A stretch of DNA of 64,000 nt, taken from assembly GCA_027579435.1 (NCBI GenBank), contig JANBPK010000791.1, forward strand, positions 1-64,000, read 5' to 3'. The translations under genes were made by a program, and so were the position numbers. Source of the DNA: Candolleomyces eurysporus. Lineage: Eukaryota > Basidiomycota > Agaricomycetes > Agaricales > Psathyrellaceae. The notes beneath the pieces are model-generated. The model was not told the origin of the DNA. It worked only from the letters and a program-made list of their open reading frames with translations, and did no database searches. Below, one piece after another: positions 11,838 through 25,166 of the stretch. Each line of letters starts with the position of its first letter. The stretch's first letter is position 1.

Positions 11838-13147
11838 TTAATGCTCCCCCTTGAGATGTGGCGTCCCATTAACGATTTTGACTCGCCTTGTGGGTGATGT
11901 TCCCCGCACCTACATAGCAAGTGGCGCCAGTCCGTCAGTTTGGAAGGGAAGCTTGGAGCAGCGGTGCACGTACGCGTGTTGTGATATCATAGATCTGGGT
12001 CCCAATTTCTCCTGCTTGGGCTTGCCTGTGCAACGTTGACCTGCAGCCCTGCACCAGAGGACACTGCGGCCCGGTACACGATTGTTGCCGCGATGGTGGC
12101 TAGATTTCGTACAGCGTTTCGTTTAAGGTATGGTCGTGTCGTGTTTGTCAAATGGGTTTTGGGAATTTGGCCAGTTTGGTCCGTTTATCCCATTGTTAAC
12201 GTTAACGTCAACGACCATCCANCNAACCCATGCGCGTTGAGCGTGATGGGGAAGGGTTGGCGGAACAGAAGGGGGAAAGAAAAGGGAAGAGAGGAAGGAT
12301 TTGTCAGTAATGAAATTCATATTACTCGTTTCTCGCTTCGAGAAGTTCAACGAAGGGTTACGAGATGATNATGACACTTACAGAACGCGCTTGTTAAGAA
12401 CCCCAGGGTGCTGGAGAAGCAGGCTGCTGCGCACCATATATCTCTGACCCTACATTCGTCTGGCATCTGCGTCGCTAGCATTATCCCCAGGGCTATAATT
12501 TGATATGAAAAAAAAAAGTTGAATGGTGGGTCAGCATGTGCCAGTAGTCAAGATCATTCAATGGAAGAGCGCAACAACATATTCCCCTCAGCCGCGAATG
12601 GGCACTATTGGAGTCGAGCTTGTTTTTGTTTACGAGATCGGATTATGGAATGAGTGAAATGAATTGCATCTAAGCGGCGGGCGGAGCGGGGACTTTTTCC
12701 TCCCTCGTCCGCGCTGAGACTCCTTTCCCCAACCCACCCAACCGGGCAGGTGATTAAAGGTCACGACACGCTAGGTCGGACAGAACTGCCATTCAAGGAG
12801 GCAGTTGTCATTTTTTTCATTTGGGATTATCCCAAGGAAGGTCACCGTCGCCCAGACAGACATATATACTCCCTGGAAGGAAGGTATATCGAACAAATTA
12901 ATGACGATGATGGATGACAGTATTAAGCACCGGCCATCCAACGACGGAGTTAAGCAGTTTGACCAGAGAAAGAATGAACTGAAAAGGGGACAATGGATAC
13001 GGGAATGGGGCGGGGGGCTCGAGAATTATTGAACATAATGAGTTAGCACTGACCTAGCCATACGATGGATAGAATGATGAAGGTTATAAAGTGTGCGAAA
13101 GAGCGCGCCAGGGGGTGGGTCGAGAGTGGTCGGCGGTTATAGTGCAT
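11838..13147 (-). CDS. Small predicted membrane protein, MARVEL-like hydrophobic pattern
   Basis: Four exons (13147-13054, 12492-12382, 12099-12041, 11909-11838) are each open, each bounded by GT-AG, and in matching phase, giving 111 aa plus stop. The start MHYNRRPLSTHPLARSF leads into a hydrophobic helix (FAHFITFIILSIVWLALGIM). A second hydrophobic stretch follows (CAAACFSSTLGFLTSAF, then STIAATIVY), and the tail is basic. The layout, a short basic N-terminus, a long first helix and a Cys-containing second one, resembles the start of fungal MARVEL proteins, but only two hydrophobic stretches are present instead of four, so the family is uncertain. The first intron is long (about 560 nt). The exon chain is my reconstruction; a transcript would settle it. 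Confidence 0.5.
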
Positions 13148-13332
13148 CCTAAAAGGTTGTTTTTGAATCCGCGAGGAAGGAGTCAGCAAACCTGCCACAA
13201 CGGCCAACGTGCGCCCCATAGATCCGGGACGACCGCCTGCCTGCGCACAACCACATCATAGCCTGGGGACCACGGCACGCAGGATCGCATGGCAGCTGGA
13301 CCGGACGGGTGGTGCAACTAGGGTCCAGAAGG

Positions 13333-14012
13333 TTACCCTCGACGGAGGAACCATCCAACACTGTGTGACGACTGAAGAGAAATTGGAAACGACTTAACAG
13401 GATAAAAAGCCATATCCATGTGGCGATAGATGCTCCTCCTGCGAGCTTTCCAAAAAATGTCTGGAGATGAAAGATCAATAGATGAATGGGTTTGAGAGTC
13501 CCGATGGGCGGCGGTCACGGTGTGGGATGGNAAAAAAGAACAGCTGATCAGAACAAGTCGTGACTCTTCAGGAAGGTAGTAAGAGAGACAGAGAGGAATA
13601 AGACAACTTTCAAAACAAAACATTTGTCCNAACGTATCCGACACATGATGGATCGTAGTCGTACGACTGCACTTAGTATGAAGTGGGTCTATGGCGACAG
13701 CGCCCGTCTACCATGACATCGGTCACCGCGATTCAATGGATCGTCAATCGCTGCGCATTTCGCGTGGCAGCCACGGAGGGCTGTGGAGAGAGAAGGTTTG
13801 AATCAGTGTACTTACATAGATAAGGAGAGAATCCCTTCACGAAACCGGCGAAGAACCCGAAGAACGTCTGAAGGACAGCTGTAAAGAGGGCAAGACCTGA
13901 TGTTCGGGGGTTTTAGACGGTGAACTCGACATTCATTCTTTCACAACAGTCAGGAGTTCGGATGCTATGTGCGTCCGCGTCACTTACCATAAAATGCCGT
14001 TCGGTTGACCAT
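13333..14012 (-). CDS. Candidate 68-aa single-helix membrane protein
   Basis: Exons 14012-13988, 13896-13816, 13460-13399 and 13371-13333 join in phase through GT-AG introns to a complete frame (MVNRTAFYG at the start, GWFLRRG then stop). Residues 9-35 form one hydrophobic, aromatic-rich helix (LALFTAVLQTFFGFFAG), followed by a basic segment (WKARRRSIYRHMD) that would stay on the cytosolic or matrix side. I do not recognise the family. It lies just upstream of, and in the same direction as, the other small membrane-protein gene but cannot be spliced in phase to it. Short exons make chance a real alternative. Confidence 0.35.
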
Positions 14013-17000
14013 ATCTGTGAGGATTTCGATAAGCGAGGGAGGTTTTGTGATGTGCGTTCCTCAGTGATGGGGTCGGGTGGTGGCAATCGCGTGTGCGTCG
14101 TGCGTTTCGAAGAGGTATGGGAGGGCCAAAAGACCGAAGCGTTGCCTGTTCTTTGCGAGAGGTAGGTAAGGCAAGGAAGGAGTTCATTCGCCAATAAGCC
14201 ATGCTTTTGAGGCTCGAATACCCTCAAGAATCGCAGAGTCACCCCACAACGAGTGGCGGACGTAGGCAAATGGTGTCCCCTTGACAATTAGTAGAAGTGA
14301 GTCGAGGCCGTCTCTAAGCTTGACCGCTCCTTCGGTACAGAAAGTGTAGTCTATTCGATCAAATTTCTTTGGTCTCTTCCTACCGAGGTTCGACGCCTTC
14401 TTCGCTCGGGAAGACTCCGGAGAACGGGCGTCCTCGTTGCCGGATCCACCTCACCGAAAACTGCAAGAAATGTTTATTTGTTGGGCAATTTCGAAAAATT
14501 GATATTCTGTGCACATTTCATTCCACGTTCCGCTCTAAAAAAAGCGACAACAAATACATGTCGTGTTTGGAAATCTCGCAACTGTTGGAATCGTTCTGGT
14601 CCCCGTAAATCTCATATCTTCCTTTTAGGGCAGGATCAAAGCGGAAGCAAAGCAACGGGACACACATCCTTGCTTTCATGTCGAATCGTTGTTTTGGTTG
14701 GTGATGATGATCCTAACGTAGGTTGAGGATGGAAGCTTCTTAGATTAGATCTCCGTCGAATTAGGGGCTTCGAAGAAGGCGCTCTGCAACACGCTGTTGT
14801 GTAAATGTGGTGCGGAAACACCGCTAACTTAACTTCTAAGAGAAACCCACGTTAATTCCAACCTTCGCCAGGAGGAAAGAAATACAAAAGTCGCGGTGGT
14901 AAGAGGAGTTTCAGCTAGAACATCAACCCGGATCCCACTGCTCCGAGGATTGCGCTGCGGCCACTTGTTTTCTCGAAGATCCTATAATAACCCATTTCAT
15001 TCCGCCACAAACACAAAGAAACTTTTGTAGGGAGCTAGCTCCAATTGTTCTGCGGGTCTTAATCGCGCCAATATCCTATCCAAGTTGGAAATATGGGCTG
15101 GGCGTATTCGGACTATGACGCATGGAATACCCTGAAGACTGGGATGCACGCACACACGTCCACTGCAAGCCTGATCGGACATTGACATTGCTTTGATTTG
15201 GCACTCTTATTGGGTTCGAACGGTGGATTTGAGCGTAATTGCATTAACATAGACACCGCTGACGAAATGTACTATACTTCCCTGACGTTCTCGCGTCATG
15301 CTGCAAGACCGAGGAGGAGGACGATAGAACGGAGGAGGACTTAGGTAGCCAGTGCGGCGTTAGGGTATCAACGAGTCAGCTCTAGGCAATCAAGAGAATG
15401 GCGCAAAATCTGTTACCCACCTGTGCACCAACACGCTGTCATGCGAAACTCGGATTTCCCGACATTTCCGCTGATTCTTTCGGGGGGAACGAGCGGTGCA
15501 CACTGCGGGAAGAGATCGGAGCCAGAAAAGAGAGGATTTGTTACTNACAGACTTGTTCAAACTCCTTGCTTGTAGGTCCAAGAAAGAGAGACGCTACACT
15601 GTTGGACTGGCAGTAGTGACGGCGGGTGAAAGGCTTTGGTTGGAGCTGATCAGTGAACGTTATTGGCTCTTGTTCGAATCAATTGTATCAGGTAAAGCGA
15701 ACCGATGGGCCTGAACCATAAAACTTGCCCTCAGATATGGATTGCTCCTCGTCAGTCGCGGAGTACTTTACGGCCGAGGGTTTCAGAGACACCAGAGGGC
15801 GGTACCAGGTGACCCGCTGCATTCTCTGAAGCGAAATAAAAGGGTATAAATTTGGGTTGTGATGCGCCCAAGTATGCAGATGCGACATGACGGCCTTCCC
15901 GATTTATTAGACCTGCACAAAAGAGGTTTTGTTATTATTGCTCGCAGCTTCACAATAGCCTCCCTAGAAAGTCGTACCGTAGTGTTACAAAAGATCTTGG
16001 AATTTCAATCTAGTTGTAAAAAGCCGAGGGATTCTCTTGTTTATCTACAATCCCAGGANGAGTAAATGGGGAGTTCAAAGTGTTGTGATGTTCAGGGGAA
16101 GTTGTGGATTACCACTCANGTTGATNTATCGGAATTTTCGTAACGCCGGCTCCTAAGCACTCTGCTCAAGCTTGACCCTTTCAGGAATACGTCGACAAAG
16201 TACAGCGCTGTATGCCGTCTTCTCANAGCCTGGTTGTTAGCCAACNGTCCGCGGAGAAACTTCTTGAGGAGACGGTAGAGTAAGTTGGCGACTGGGTTTC
16301 TATGGCCGTAATGCGTGAAAATCAATTTCCATCCAACGTGTTGTTTTTCATGGCGCTCACCTGTCGTAGGAGATGTGTTGACGGCAACGTCAACAGCGTA
16401 CGAGCCTCGAGGTCACCACCCGATAGACTGACCGAGTTCNAGGCGCCGCCCAACGACTCAAACTTTTCGGTTGTCTGTGTACCTGCCGCACACCATCGCC
16501 CGCCCACTAGGTCCACACAAATACTGCACCACGTTTCCGCGTCGTATTGCGCAACCCAGAGCCACGGCCCCGGTGAGTAAAATCAGAAAATTTATCAAAC
16601 CTTCCTTCAGATGTATACACACCAACCAAACTCTACTGGGTAAAACAAAGCAGAACGTTTCTCGCGACGCGTCGCTTCGGATATAAACGTCGATGTAGTA
16701 GTTAGTGTGCAAGGTGAATGTCCGTCCGATCCGAAAGTGGGTCCCGTTGNACCAGCCTCGTCGCTTTTATTTTTTCTAATCGTGCCCACACAGGGTGGGC
16801 GCGGCTGGATTATCTCGCGCCAGAATCCTGGGTAGATACAAGCGAGGTCGANGAGTTACCAGGGAGAATAAAAAGGGAGCGAAAAAAACAAGGGGAAACG
16901 AACAGGCGTACGCCGCAGATCGGTGTCNTGAAAAAGTGCAAAGTGGGACTCAAGTCTGCTACGACGAAAGATAACACCAGGCATTTTGAGACCAGAGGCC

Positions 17001-19493
17001 GGGCTTCGGGCGAGTTACTTTGTCGACGGTTAGTAGGCATAAGGCTAACGTGCCCCCACTTCGGGATGTTGTCATTAGTAGGNTGCCATCACTGGTAGCA
17101 CCTACATGCCTAGGAGGTTTCAGCGCCAGACCAAAGGATCATTTTGGATAGATAGAGGAAAAAACATACTAGCGCTCAATGTCACATTTCAGGTGCCAGA
17201 TAGGGTAGGGGCTAGCCCAGCTAAGGCTAAGGTGAGGCTTCGATCGAGAGCCGAGTCTCGTCACCATTGACATTGAACAGACCGAGAAGAAGAAGGTGAT
17301 CGTCTGAAAGCCGCGATGGTTTTCGGGGGTCGTTGTCAACTTGACTTCCCGCTGCCAAAGAACCGTCCGACTGGCCTTGGTTGAGCTTGCGGTGCATCCC
17401 GAAGTGTAAACATGTTTGGGTGAGTATGAGCGGTGGTAGTATGGCAAGCGAGATTCATAACGAGGAGATGTCAGGAAATATGCACACAGAAATCTGGGGG
17501 AAAGAAAAGGTANGAATGGAAGAGATTCCATATGAGGTGTCGCCCTTTAGCGAGATGAACTTCAAAGACGGGGATAGATGACTGAGCCTTGAGCTCCAGG
17601 AAGCGAGAGGGTCTCCTCTATGGCAGGCTGTGTCATACCACGCTGACATACCAAGGATTAGTCGAGCGGCCCGCTGGCTTACTGAGAAGGGGGACAGAGG
17701 GCACAACGGGCGTCTAGCCATCNAACCCCCCACAGTCAGCCATCATCTTCACCGGAGAGAGAGACTTGTTCCATGTCCCCAAGATTCAAACTTGCCCCAT
17801 CCTGATACCGAGACGCACCCTTCCGTCATGGAGGTAAAATACGACGGAGATGGTAACATTTACGAGGACAATGCTCACCTTGAGACTAGGCTCCGGTGGG
17901 GGAAAAGGAGATATGATTGGGCGNCCCCTACACTCAGCCCCCCGGAAGGAACATCGGCCTGTTTCCAAGGTTTTGCTTTGTCCTTTCGAATTGGTGGGGT
18001 NCCAGCAACCAAGATTCTGTACAAGACAATGAATGGGTTATTCANCTGGGACACCTGGTCTATGGAGATGGTCCTGTTCAGTGTGCCTGAGAGAGAGCGA
18101 GTCACGCCTCAAAATAGACNACCAACGTGTCGCCAACCCTCGAGCTCCACCAACNTCTTAGGTGAAGCTTCCCATCAGCGGCCTATAGCTCGTGTTGGCG
18201 CTGATGGTTTCTACAGCTTGAATGAGTCAGTGAGTACTACAGCGAAGGGAATATAGAGGGATACCTATACTCACTTCCAAAACAGACTGCCGTTGTCGCA
18301 AGGGGAACAGAGGTCCGGACCACCAAGAAGGAACATCATCTTCACCGCCTTGTTCACAAGGATCCGCCATAATTCAATCAATGGCGCATGGATCAATCAT
18401 CCAGTCTCCAATTTGTTGGGATATTGATATTTGGGGGATGGGAACAACCGAAACATCCCCGGCGTCGACAGGAAATGGAATGTTACAGGGATAGATCCAA
18501 AGATCAGGATCAATCTCGTATGAGAGTCATTCTGCAGATGCGTTGGGAATGTCCTAATGCCACCCTATGACTAGATAGAATCAACTATGCTGCCACGAAG
18601 AATCTATCTGAGAAAACTTCAGCCCAAGGGATGCTTTCAACATCATCCCTTCTTGATGATACTATAAGTGCATATCTTTGGGAACGGCCTTGTTGGTGAG
18701 TTACAGAGATTAAGTTCAAAGGAAAGAAGACTTACTAGTACACTTCCAACTTAGCTGGTCGCAAAGAATAACCCGTAACGGCATTCGTTGCTTCAGAAAT
18801 TCCGGCCTTGTCTCCCCGAGACCGAGCTGATACCAGCAGTGTAGTCCAAAGAGAGATTTTTGCCATCGAGATATACAAGTTTCCTAGATGAAACACGGCG
18901 AATATCCGACTCGGCGGAGTTCCCCGTCACAATAGATAGCTGGGCGAGGAGGAGATCTGACGTGCACAGCCAGGCAGCGAACGCTGGAACATTGTTGGAA
19001 AATCCCCAAGGCATTAGTCCCGCCAGTTACGGTTGCGACAAAGGTGCTGCGCAGTTACGATGAAACGTAACAGACGAGAGCCTCTACGATCTCCGGCCAA
19101 GCCTCGAGTTTCGTTAAGATTGGCAGGCTCGGTTTCTCTCCGAGTGAAGCCCAGGATGTTGAACAGATTGATCATGGTGATCCCCCCGCAGCAAGTCCGG
19201 CACACTTCCACAGCTCGGATTCCAATACAGCGCTCTTCAGGTCTCTATTTTCCTTTGTGCGCTTGAGCCTAGCAGAGACAGAAATCAATGGCGGTGGTTG
19301 ACGACAGAGGAGCAATAAAGGCAATAAGGGGCGTGCGAAAAGTCTGTACGTTGACCAGGCCCTTTCATCACGACCACTGCAATCCCAACAACGGCGCCTA
19401 CGACGCGTTCAACGTCCTCAAAGTCGCGTATAGCCCAGGATCAGAGGCGTAGGTGTCGTGTAGTGACTAGGATATTGTCGAAGAGCCTCCATC
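14013..19493. other. 5.5 kb without a confident gene
   Basis: No recognisable domain on either strand, apart from exon-like pieces. On the minus strand these are the 15888-15360 chain (listed separately); an ATG exon 18370-18275 (MADPCEQGGEDDVPSWW) ending at GTGAGT; and an open piece ending at a GTAAGT donor near 18735. On the plus strand an open frame of about 200 codons covers 17630-18256 and carries five n bases. No retroelement, tRNA or rRNA signature was seen. Small intron-rich genes like those at 11.8-14.0 kb may be hidden here. Confidence 0.4.
15360..15888 (-). CDS. Possible four-exon gene, unknown product
   Basis: An ATG at 15888 opens 62 codons (to 15703) that include 'TWYRPLVSLKPSAVKYSATD'. 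The exons 15606-15549 and 15502-15421 and a short last exon to a stop at 15362-15360 can be joined in phase through GT-AG introns, giving about 117 aa. An n at 15546 lies inside the second donor. In the third exon another frame looks at least as protein-like, so the chain may be wrong. No family recognised. Confidence 0.22.
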
Positions 19494-22241
19494 ATGCAAG
19501 GCTACGAGGCCTCTCCTGCCCATCGGTCTAATCACTCCCTCAGCCTCCCACCGCCCAGTGGTAACCTGCCTTCGAGCCCGAATGCTCAGCAGGGTAGGAG
19601 GATGACGGCGATGTCGTCTCAGAGCTCGCTGAGCCTGGTGAGTAGCGACATTGGTTTGAGAGAGGATCAGGGGCACTGAACTCTCTGGTAGCCAGATGGA
19701 GGACGCCAACCATCTCCTCGACCGGCATCTCCTCTGAGGAACTCCTTCACCTACGACACCTCAACAGGAATAGACCCTCATCAAGACGATTCGGACGACG
19801 ACTCGGATGGTGACCGCTACGATGCTCGTCGTTACGACCGGGGTAGAAAGCGATCACCATCTCCGGCGTCCTCAGCGTCCAACCTGGCCACGAGCTTCGT
19901 ACAGCGAATGTCCAGCTACGTACCGGGTATTGCACCGAAATCACCTAGTGCCCTGCCATCGGACGCCGAGCTCGAGGCTGAGGCAGAACGGGAACGAGAA
20001 CGAAGCCGGCGAGAAGCAGAGGCCATCCTTACGCGTGAGGCCCAGCAGCGCAAGCAGGTCGGGGAGCGAATGGCGGCGATGTTCGATAGCGCCAAAAATC
20101 TACCTCCACCTCCATCTGCCAAGCCCTATCCCACTACGCCGTCCCCCGCGAGCTCGCACAAAGAAAGTGGGGGGTGGTGGCAGGCCACCAAGAGTCGGTT
20201 GACACCGACGAGGGAGAAAGATTCTCCAATTACCCCAGCTCAGCAGATCATCCTCGACGCCAAGGCAAAGGACAAGTCTATTAAAGGGAAGGACAAGGAA
20301 GATACCAGTCCCAATCCATTTTCATCCACCACAAACCTGAACATTCCCGTTCANCCACCGACGAGGAAACCAGCACCNGCTTCACCGTCCTCCCCGACTC
20401 CTTCTCGGCCCAGCCTCTCGACGCCNAACTTGTCTCCTTCCCCAATGAGAACTGCTGGTTCAGTCACGGACTCACCTTCCCGAGAGGCACCCCCTGTCTA
20501 TGCCCAGTTCAACGCTCAGGGCACACTGGACGTTCCAGGCACTCTGCTCGCCATTGCCAAACGATTCGAGAAATTGGAGAAATGGACTATTGGGCACGTT
20601 CGGGCTCTGGAAGATAGGATGAATGATGTGGAGCGATGGTTGGTGGAGAAGGAGAGCGGAAAAGANGATGAGAAGGCTGCCTCTGCGTCTAANCCAGCAG
20701 ATCCATCCCCGGCTTTGCAGCAAGAACTCTCTGAAATCCGCGACGAGGTTTCTGAACTTCAAGGCCGCGTTGGGGAACTGGGTCGCGAGATGGCTAAGAT
20801 GGCTACTGCTCCAGCCAATTTGTCTTCTGGTCCGCGAACACAGACTGCTTCAGTCAGCGTCGTCCAACGACAGCCCTCTTCTACGCTCGTCCATGACAGC
20901 TCATTCGAGGCGTCGATTTCAGACGCGTTCACCACGCCTCGGCATTCGCGACTCTCGTCAGCATCTGCACGGGAATCGACGAGCCCACCCTTGGCCTCTA
21001 ATCGAACTTCATCCGGGACGAGGTTGCCCTACCCTACGGGCGATTACAACTCCCCTCCGGACGCGACGTTCTCCCCTACAAGCTCCCCTCCTGCATCGAT
21101 CAATTCCAAGCTCAGGAACAAGTCTGCGTCGATTTCAGGCATCTCGGGTTTACCTTCCTCTTCGTATTCCGGGGGAGGGGGATCACCCATTTCGGCCGCG
21201 TTCAATCTTGCNTCTACTTTGACTGCACGTCCCCTCTCGCCCCCTGCGGCGTCAACTCCGAAGGCCAGTGCANCTAGTGTGGCCACNAGTGGGGGACGAA
21301 CTGCAAGCCCTGTACCTGCGACGACCAAATCAACNAGTGGACTTCCCCCTCCTAAAGCACCTTCTCAGCGCCAGGGAAGTGTNAGTCCTACTCCTACGCC
21401 CCGGAAGAGNTATACAGTCGCATTGGGAGGTCCGATCGTCGCTCCGCCCGACCTGGACGATAACAACGGCAATGACAGCCTGCAATCTAACGGCTCTGCT
21501 GCNGAACTTGCCTCGACCATCAAGCGGGTTAGGACACCTCGATCGGCCATCAAGAGTCTCCCTCCTCCCGATGACGAAGAGGAAGATGGGGAAGAGGANG
21601 ATGGTGGGGANACGATTGGCAAGTCGGCGAGTGCGAGGTATACGAGGAGCTTGACGAAGAAGAGGTCGAATGCGAGTTTGAACAGCGTNACTAGTATGAG
21701 TAGTGTGGATAAGGAGGTGTTGTATCGGAAGCCGGCGGTGCACGACTCGTCCACGTCAACTTCCTCCTCCGCTGCTCCTATGGCCATGGCACCCCCAGTG
21801 GGTAATAGTAGCGGCCGCCGACATGCAAGAGCGCAGAGTGTGTACAATTTGTCGAGTATCACTGGTGGAGGAGGAGCCCACTTCAACGCTTCCACAACCA
21901 ACATCACGAGCTCCGCTAACCTTAATACGACTGCCCCTCTCCGACTCTCCAAATCGCGGTCCAAGTCTTCCGACAGGCTCCAATCATCTTCGTCCAACTC
22001 TTCCTTCTCTTCTCTCAATTCTTCCGGACTCGGAGGAGTAGGGGATGCATTTGGTGGAATGGCCCTGGACAGGCCACCTATTACACCGAACTCGACCAAG
22101 TTTGTCGATCCGCTTTTGTTGAGGAGGAAGCAGGAGGTGGCGGCTAGCACGCCTGTGGGTGTTGCGAAGGGGAGCGGAGGCAAGTTGGCTGTCGGGCAGT
22201 TGGTTGCGTTCTTTGATAAGGAGAGGAAGGGGAAGAGGTGA
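19494..22241 (+). CDS. Large disordered protein with a central coiled coil
   Basis: A first exon (start MQGYEASPAHRSNHSLSLPPP) joins across a short intron (about 19640-19694) to a long exon reaching the stop at 22239-22241, giving roughly 860 aa. The N-terminal third has acidic and Arg-rich runs (DDSDDDSDGDRYDARRYDR) and a charged helix (ELEAEAERERERSRREAEA). The middle holds a helix/coiled coil with 'IAKRFEKLEKWTIGHVRALE' followed by leucine heptads (LQQELSEIRDEVSELQGRVG). The remainder is Ser/Pro/Thr-rich and disordered, ending 'VGQLVAFFDKERKGKR'. The donor of the first intron is uncertain: the obvious GTGAGT at 19638 leaves the wrong phase, while GTAGCG four bases on keeps it. Function is not known to me; the layout suits a scaffold or cytoskeleton-associated protein (inference only). 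Confidence 0.6.
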
Positions 22242-22785
22242 GGCTGGGTTGAGGCGGTTTGAGATCTAATATAAGTATCATTTTCTTTTTTTTTTTCTTT
22301 ACGGTTTTNGCTCGATCTCCATTGCTTTCGTTCTGTCGACGTTTGCTATTAGTGTCAAGTACCAATTAGTTTCCATCTCCATCTCAGTTTTGAATTTGAG
22401 TAGTTGTGCTAACGAACCCTCTTGCTTTCTTCTCNTTTAGCTATTCCATAATTACGATNGCGAGTACANACCTCTCTACCTACGTATATGCCTTNCATCC
22501 CAACATANTNNNGATGACGAACGATGAACGAACGCTTCCTTCCGTACTACTACNANANCTGNTACAACTGTATGTGTGTATGCCTGNCTGCCTGCCTGTN
22601 TGNNNCTGCCAACATAATGANGACTTTCATGACTTTTTNTCTCTTCNTNTCAAGCCTGTTAACTGNTNTTTGCTTTCCGTTTCTGTGCACGTATATGGAT
22701 ACCCCTTTCCCGAATTGGTGTTGACGATTATTCGGCAGATGCCGACTCGAGTATTTANGCCTGGAATCGTTCGACTTGGAAGGTC
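22242..22785. other. n-rich intergenic region
   Basis: About 540 bases with more than 20 n in 22430-22680 and pyrimidine-rich tracts. It holds the 3' end of the disordered-protein gene and the promoter of the first F-box gene. The n density suggests heterogeneous or repetitive sequence. Confidence 0.4.
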
Positions 22786-24537
22786 ATGGCGCTCGAATTG
22801 ACCACTTGCAGGCTCTTGAACCTTCCTCCCGAGCTGCTGCTACTAGTTCTCGGCNNGCTCGATGAAGCTGCTCTGTGCAACCTCGGGTGTACTTGCAAAG
22901 ACCTTAACGCCCTCGTCTTTCCGTACTTCTTCAACCAACATCAACTCGCATTCCCAACCCCTCGGAAAGACTGGATACTGTGCTTTGAAGCACCAAAGCA
23001 CGGTCTACGGGCTATACGCTGCTGTCTCTCCNTCAAACGCATCGCCCGTGTCTTTTATTGCTTCAGCCAGGGTATTGAGACACTTGTGGAGGAGGTGGAG
23101 GAGATGCAAGCAATCATGAAGAGGTGCGAGGGAGTCGAGGACCTCTCGTTACACTTGAAGAACCCGGATGAATGGGCGAGAGGCAGGGGTGCGGCCGAAC
23201 TAGATTTGGCGGCACCATCGCCCCTCCCAATGCTCACGACGAGCGAATGGACCAGGCTTTATACTGGTCTGCTTACTACTACTCTGGTACGGGGGTGCAA
23301 GAGTCTAGGGTTGAGCGGTGGATACGAATTCTTCGATTACCTCAGGAGNGAGGAGCAAAATTGGACGAATCAAGACAACTTTACAGGCTCTGCTCGAGCT
23401 TCAAAGGAATCACGTACGTACGGGCTTTTTGGAGCAATGATCCGCCCTTGACAATCTTGCGTTGCAGGCTACTTCGGTGGGAGCTTTCATGACGAAAATT
23501 TGACCATTCAGCCAAGACATTCACAACGGATTGCGCATCTCGCGCCGGTTGGGCAAAAGCTAGAGGCCCCAAAGCCCAAGTTGGAGAGCCTCGTGCTGGA
23601 TTCTGATATGCTACTTTCCAGCACCATGTTTCTGGACTGGACGATGGAACTTCTCTCTTGGTGTGCACCAACTCTCACTCGTCTCGAGCTGTGGTGTCGT
23701 CAAATACCAGCGGAAACCTGGTGTGTTTTCTTCTCAGAAATCAACCTCCCATCCCTTCGCAGCTTCAAGATCGAAACTCTTGAAGATCCCATAGTCCACC
23801 CATCAGACATACTGCACTTCCTCTCCAGACATCCGAGTATACGAGAGCTCCTCCTCTTTCACGGCATTCAACTCCTAACTTCAATGTCACGCCCGAGCTC
23901 ACTTCCAAAACCTATTCTTCCCAGCTTAAAGCAGGTGATAGCCTATCCCACCTACCTTCAATGGCTTCTGAGCGATGAAAAGCAATGCCCTGAGCTCAAG
24001 GAAATCACGGTCCTCGCGGGATCTTCATCCAGACTGCACATACCAAATTCACGCCCGTTCTCTTACGACCTTCTGGATAGGGCGCTCGAAGACATCTTAC
24101 TATCTCGATCACACAAGCTGGACTTCATTGGCTTCCGTTTCGCTGAAAACCACCCCGACCTCGATGCCTGGCTCGAATCGCACGTCGTCAACGTCAACGA
24201 GAGAGTCAACTCCGCTCGCTTCCAAGTTTCCAATTTCGTTCACACGAAGCGTCTGCGAATCGACTCGACGAAGTTTGCTAACATTTTGAATGTTTGGGAC
24301 TCGGATTCAGGTTCGCAAACGGATCGGCGTCGGCTTGCGCTGGTTGCACGGTTTGCCGGGTTGTTTCCTAATCTCGAGTATCTGGAGCTGGGAGATATCG
24401 ATGATAGCGATGGATGTAACATCCCACTGGTAATTGGTGTTCTCAAACAGCATTGTCCGCAAGTTAAAACGCTGGGGATCGGCCGCGAAGTTTCTGTGAT
24501 AGATGTTGATCGGTTGGGCGAGAGAGGGGAGTGTTGA
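22786..24537 (+). CDS. F-box protein, paralog 1 of the local family
   Basis: F-box proteins bind Skp1 in SCF ubiquitin ligases and recruit substrates with their C-terminal part. Exon 1 (22786-23413) starts MALELTTCRLLNLPPELLLL and carries the F-box at about residues 8-50 (LPPELLLLVLG, then 'CNLGCTCKDLNALVFPYFF'). A 54-nt intron (donor GTACGT, acceptor GCAG) leads to exon 2 (23468-24537); total 565 aa. The C-terminal part has irregular leucine-rich repeats, for example 'LTRLELW' and 'FPNLEYLELGDIDDSD', consistent with a solenoid that binds a substrate. The intron position and total length are the same in the three minus-strand paralogs to the right, but this copy is the most diverged and lies on the opposite strand. 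Three n bases fall in exon 1 without breaking the frame. The substrate is unknown. Confidence 0.82.
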
Positions 24538-25166
24538 ACGTCATTCGAAGTCCGGTGCGGCAGCGTATCCGCGAGGTAAGGATCGTAGTGTCTTCATATC
24601 TCTCTCGCTCTAGTCGATGCTAATTTCAACAATTCCTTCTAGGCAGCTTTCCCATACCGTCGTCAAGCGGCGCTAAAACACCACTGCCCATGCGTGAATT
24701 GGGTCACGGTCTCTACGAAAGTGCTGTATAACATTTTGGGAAGATCCATGCAATTTGTACATTTTTTTCAGCGTTTAGACGCAGTGTGTAGGGGGCAACG
24801 GCAGCAACGAATGTCGCTTACAGTTAGCTGAATGACTTTTTGCCATCGTGTGTTCAGCGAACAAGGCGTTGATAAACAATGAGCGAGCACTTCCTCGCCT
24901 ACCACTGCTACATGTTTGTATCATAATGATTGTCTGACTGTCTGCTCGCCTTCACTGTGTATCAGTCCAAAACGAGACACCACTAGCACTACGTGTAAAG
25001 GAGTATGTATATGTATACTTGCGATGGAAGATGATACAAGAAAATGACACGAGAATGAGTTCGAGGGTAGAGAAGCCATGAAGCTCGTTACTAGGCTGCA
25101 AAGGTAAGTAATTGAGCAGACTCGTATTTCATACATATACAGTCACGAAGCTCACCACCGATGCAA
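24538..25166. other. Convergent intergenic region between F-box paralogs 1 and 2
   Basis: 3' regions of two facing F-box genes. No gene recognised. Confidence 0.4.

Noticed and set aside
12970..13500. One longer membrane-protein gene made of both small genes at 11.8-14.0 kb
   Set aside because: The last exon of the upstream chain ends in a stop, and its possible donor leaves a phase that does not fit the next exon.
21365..22183. Minus-strand frame of about 270 codons
   Set aside because: Mirror of the Ser-rich disordered protein on the plus strand, with no start context or domain.
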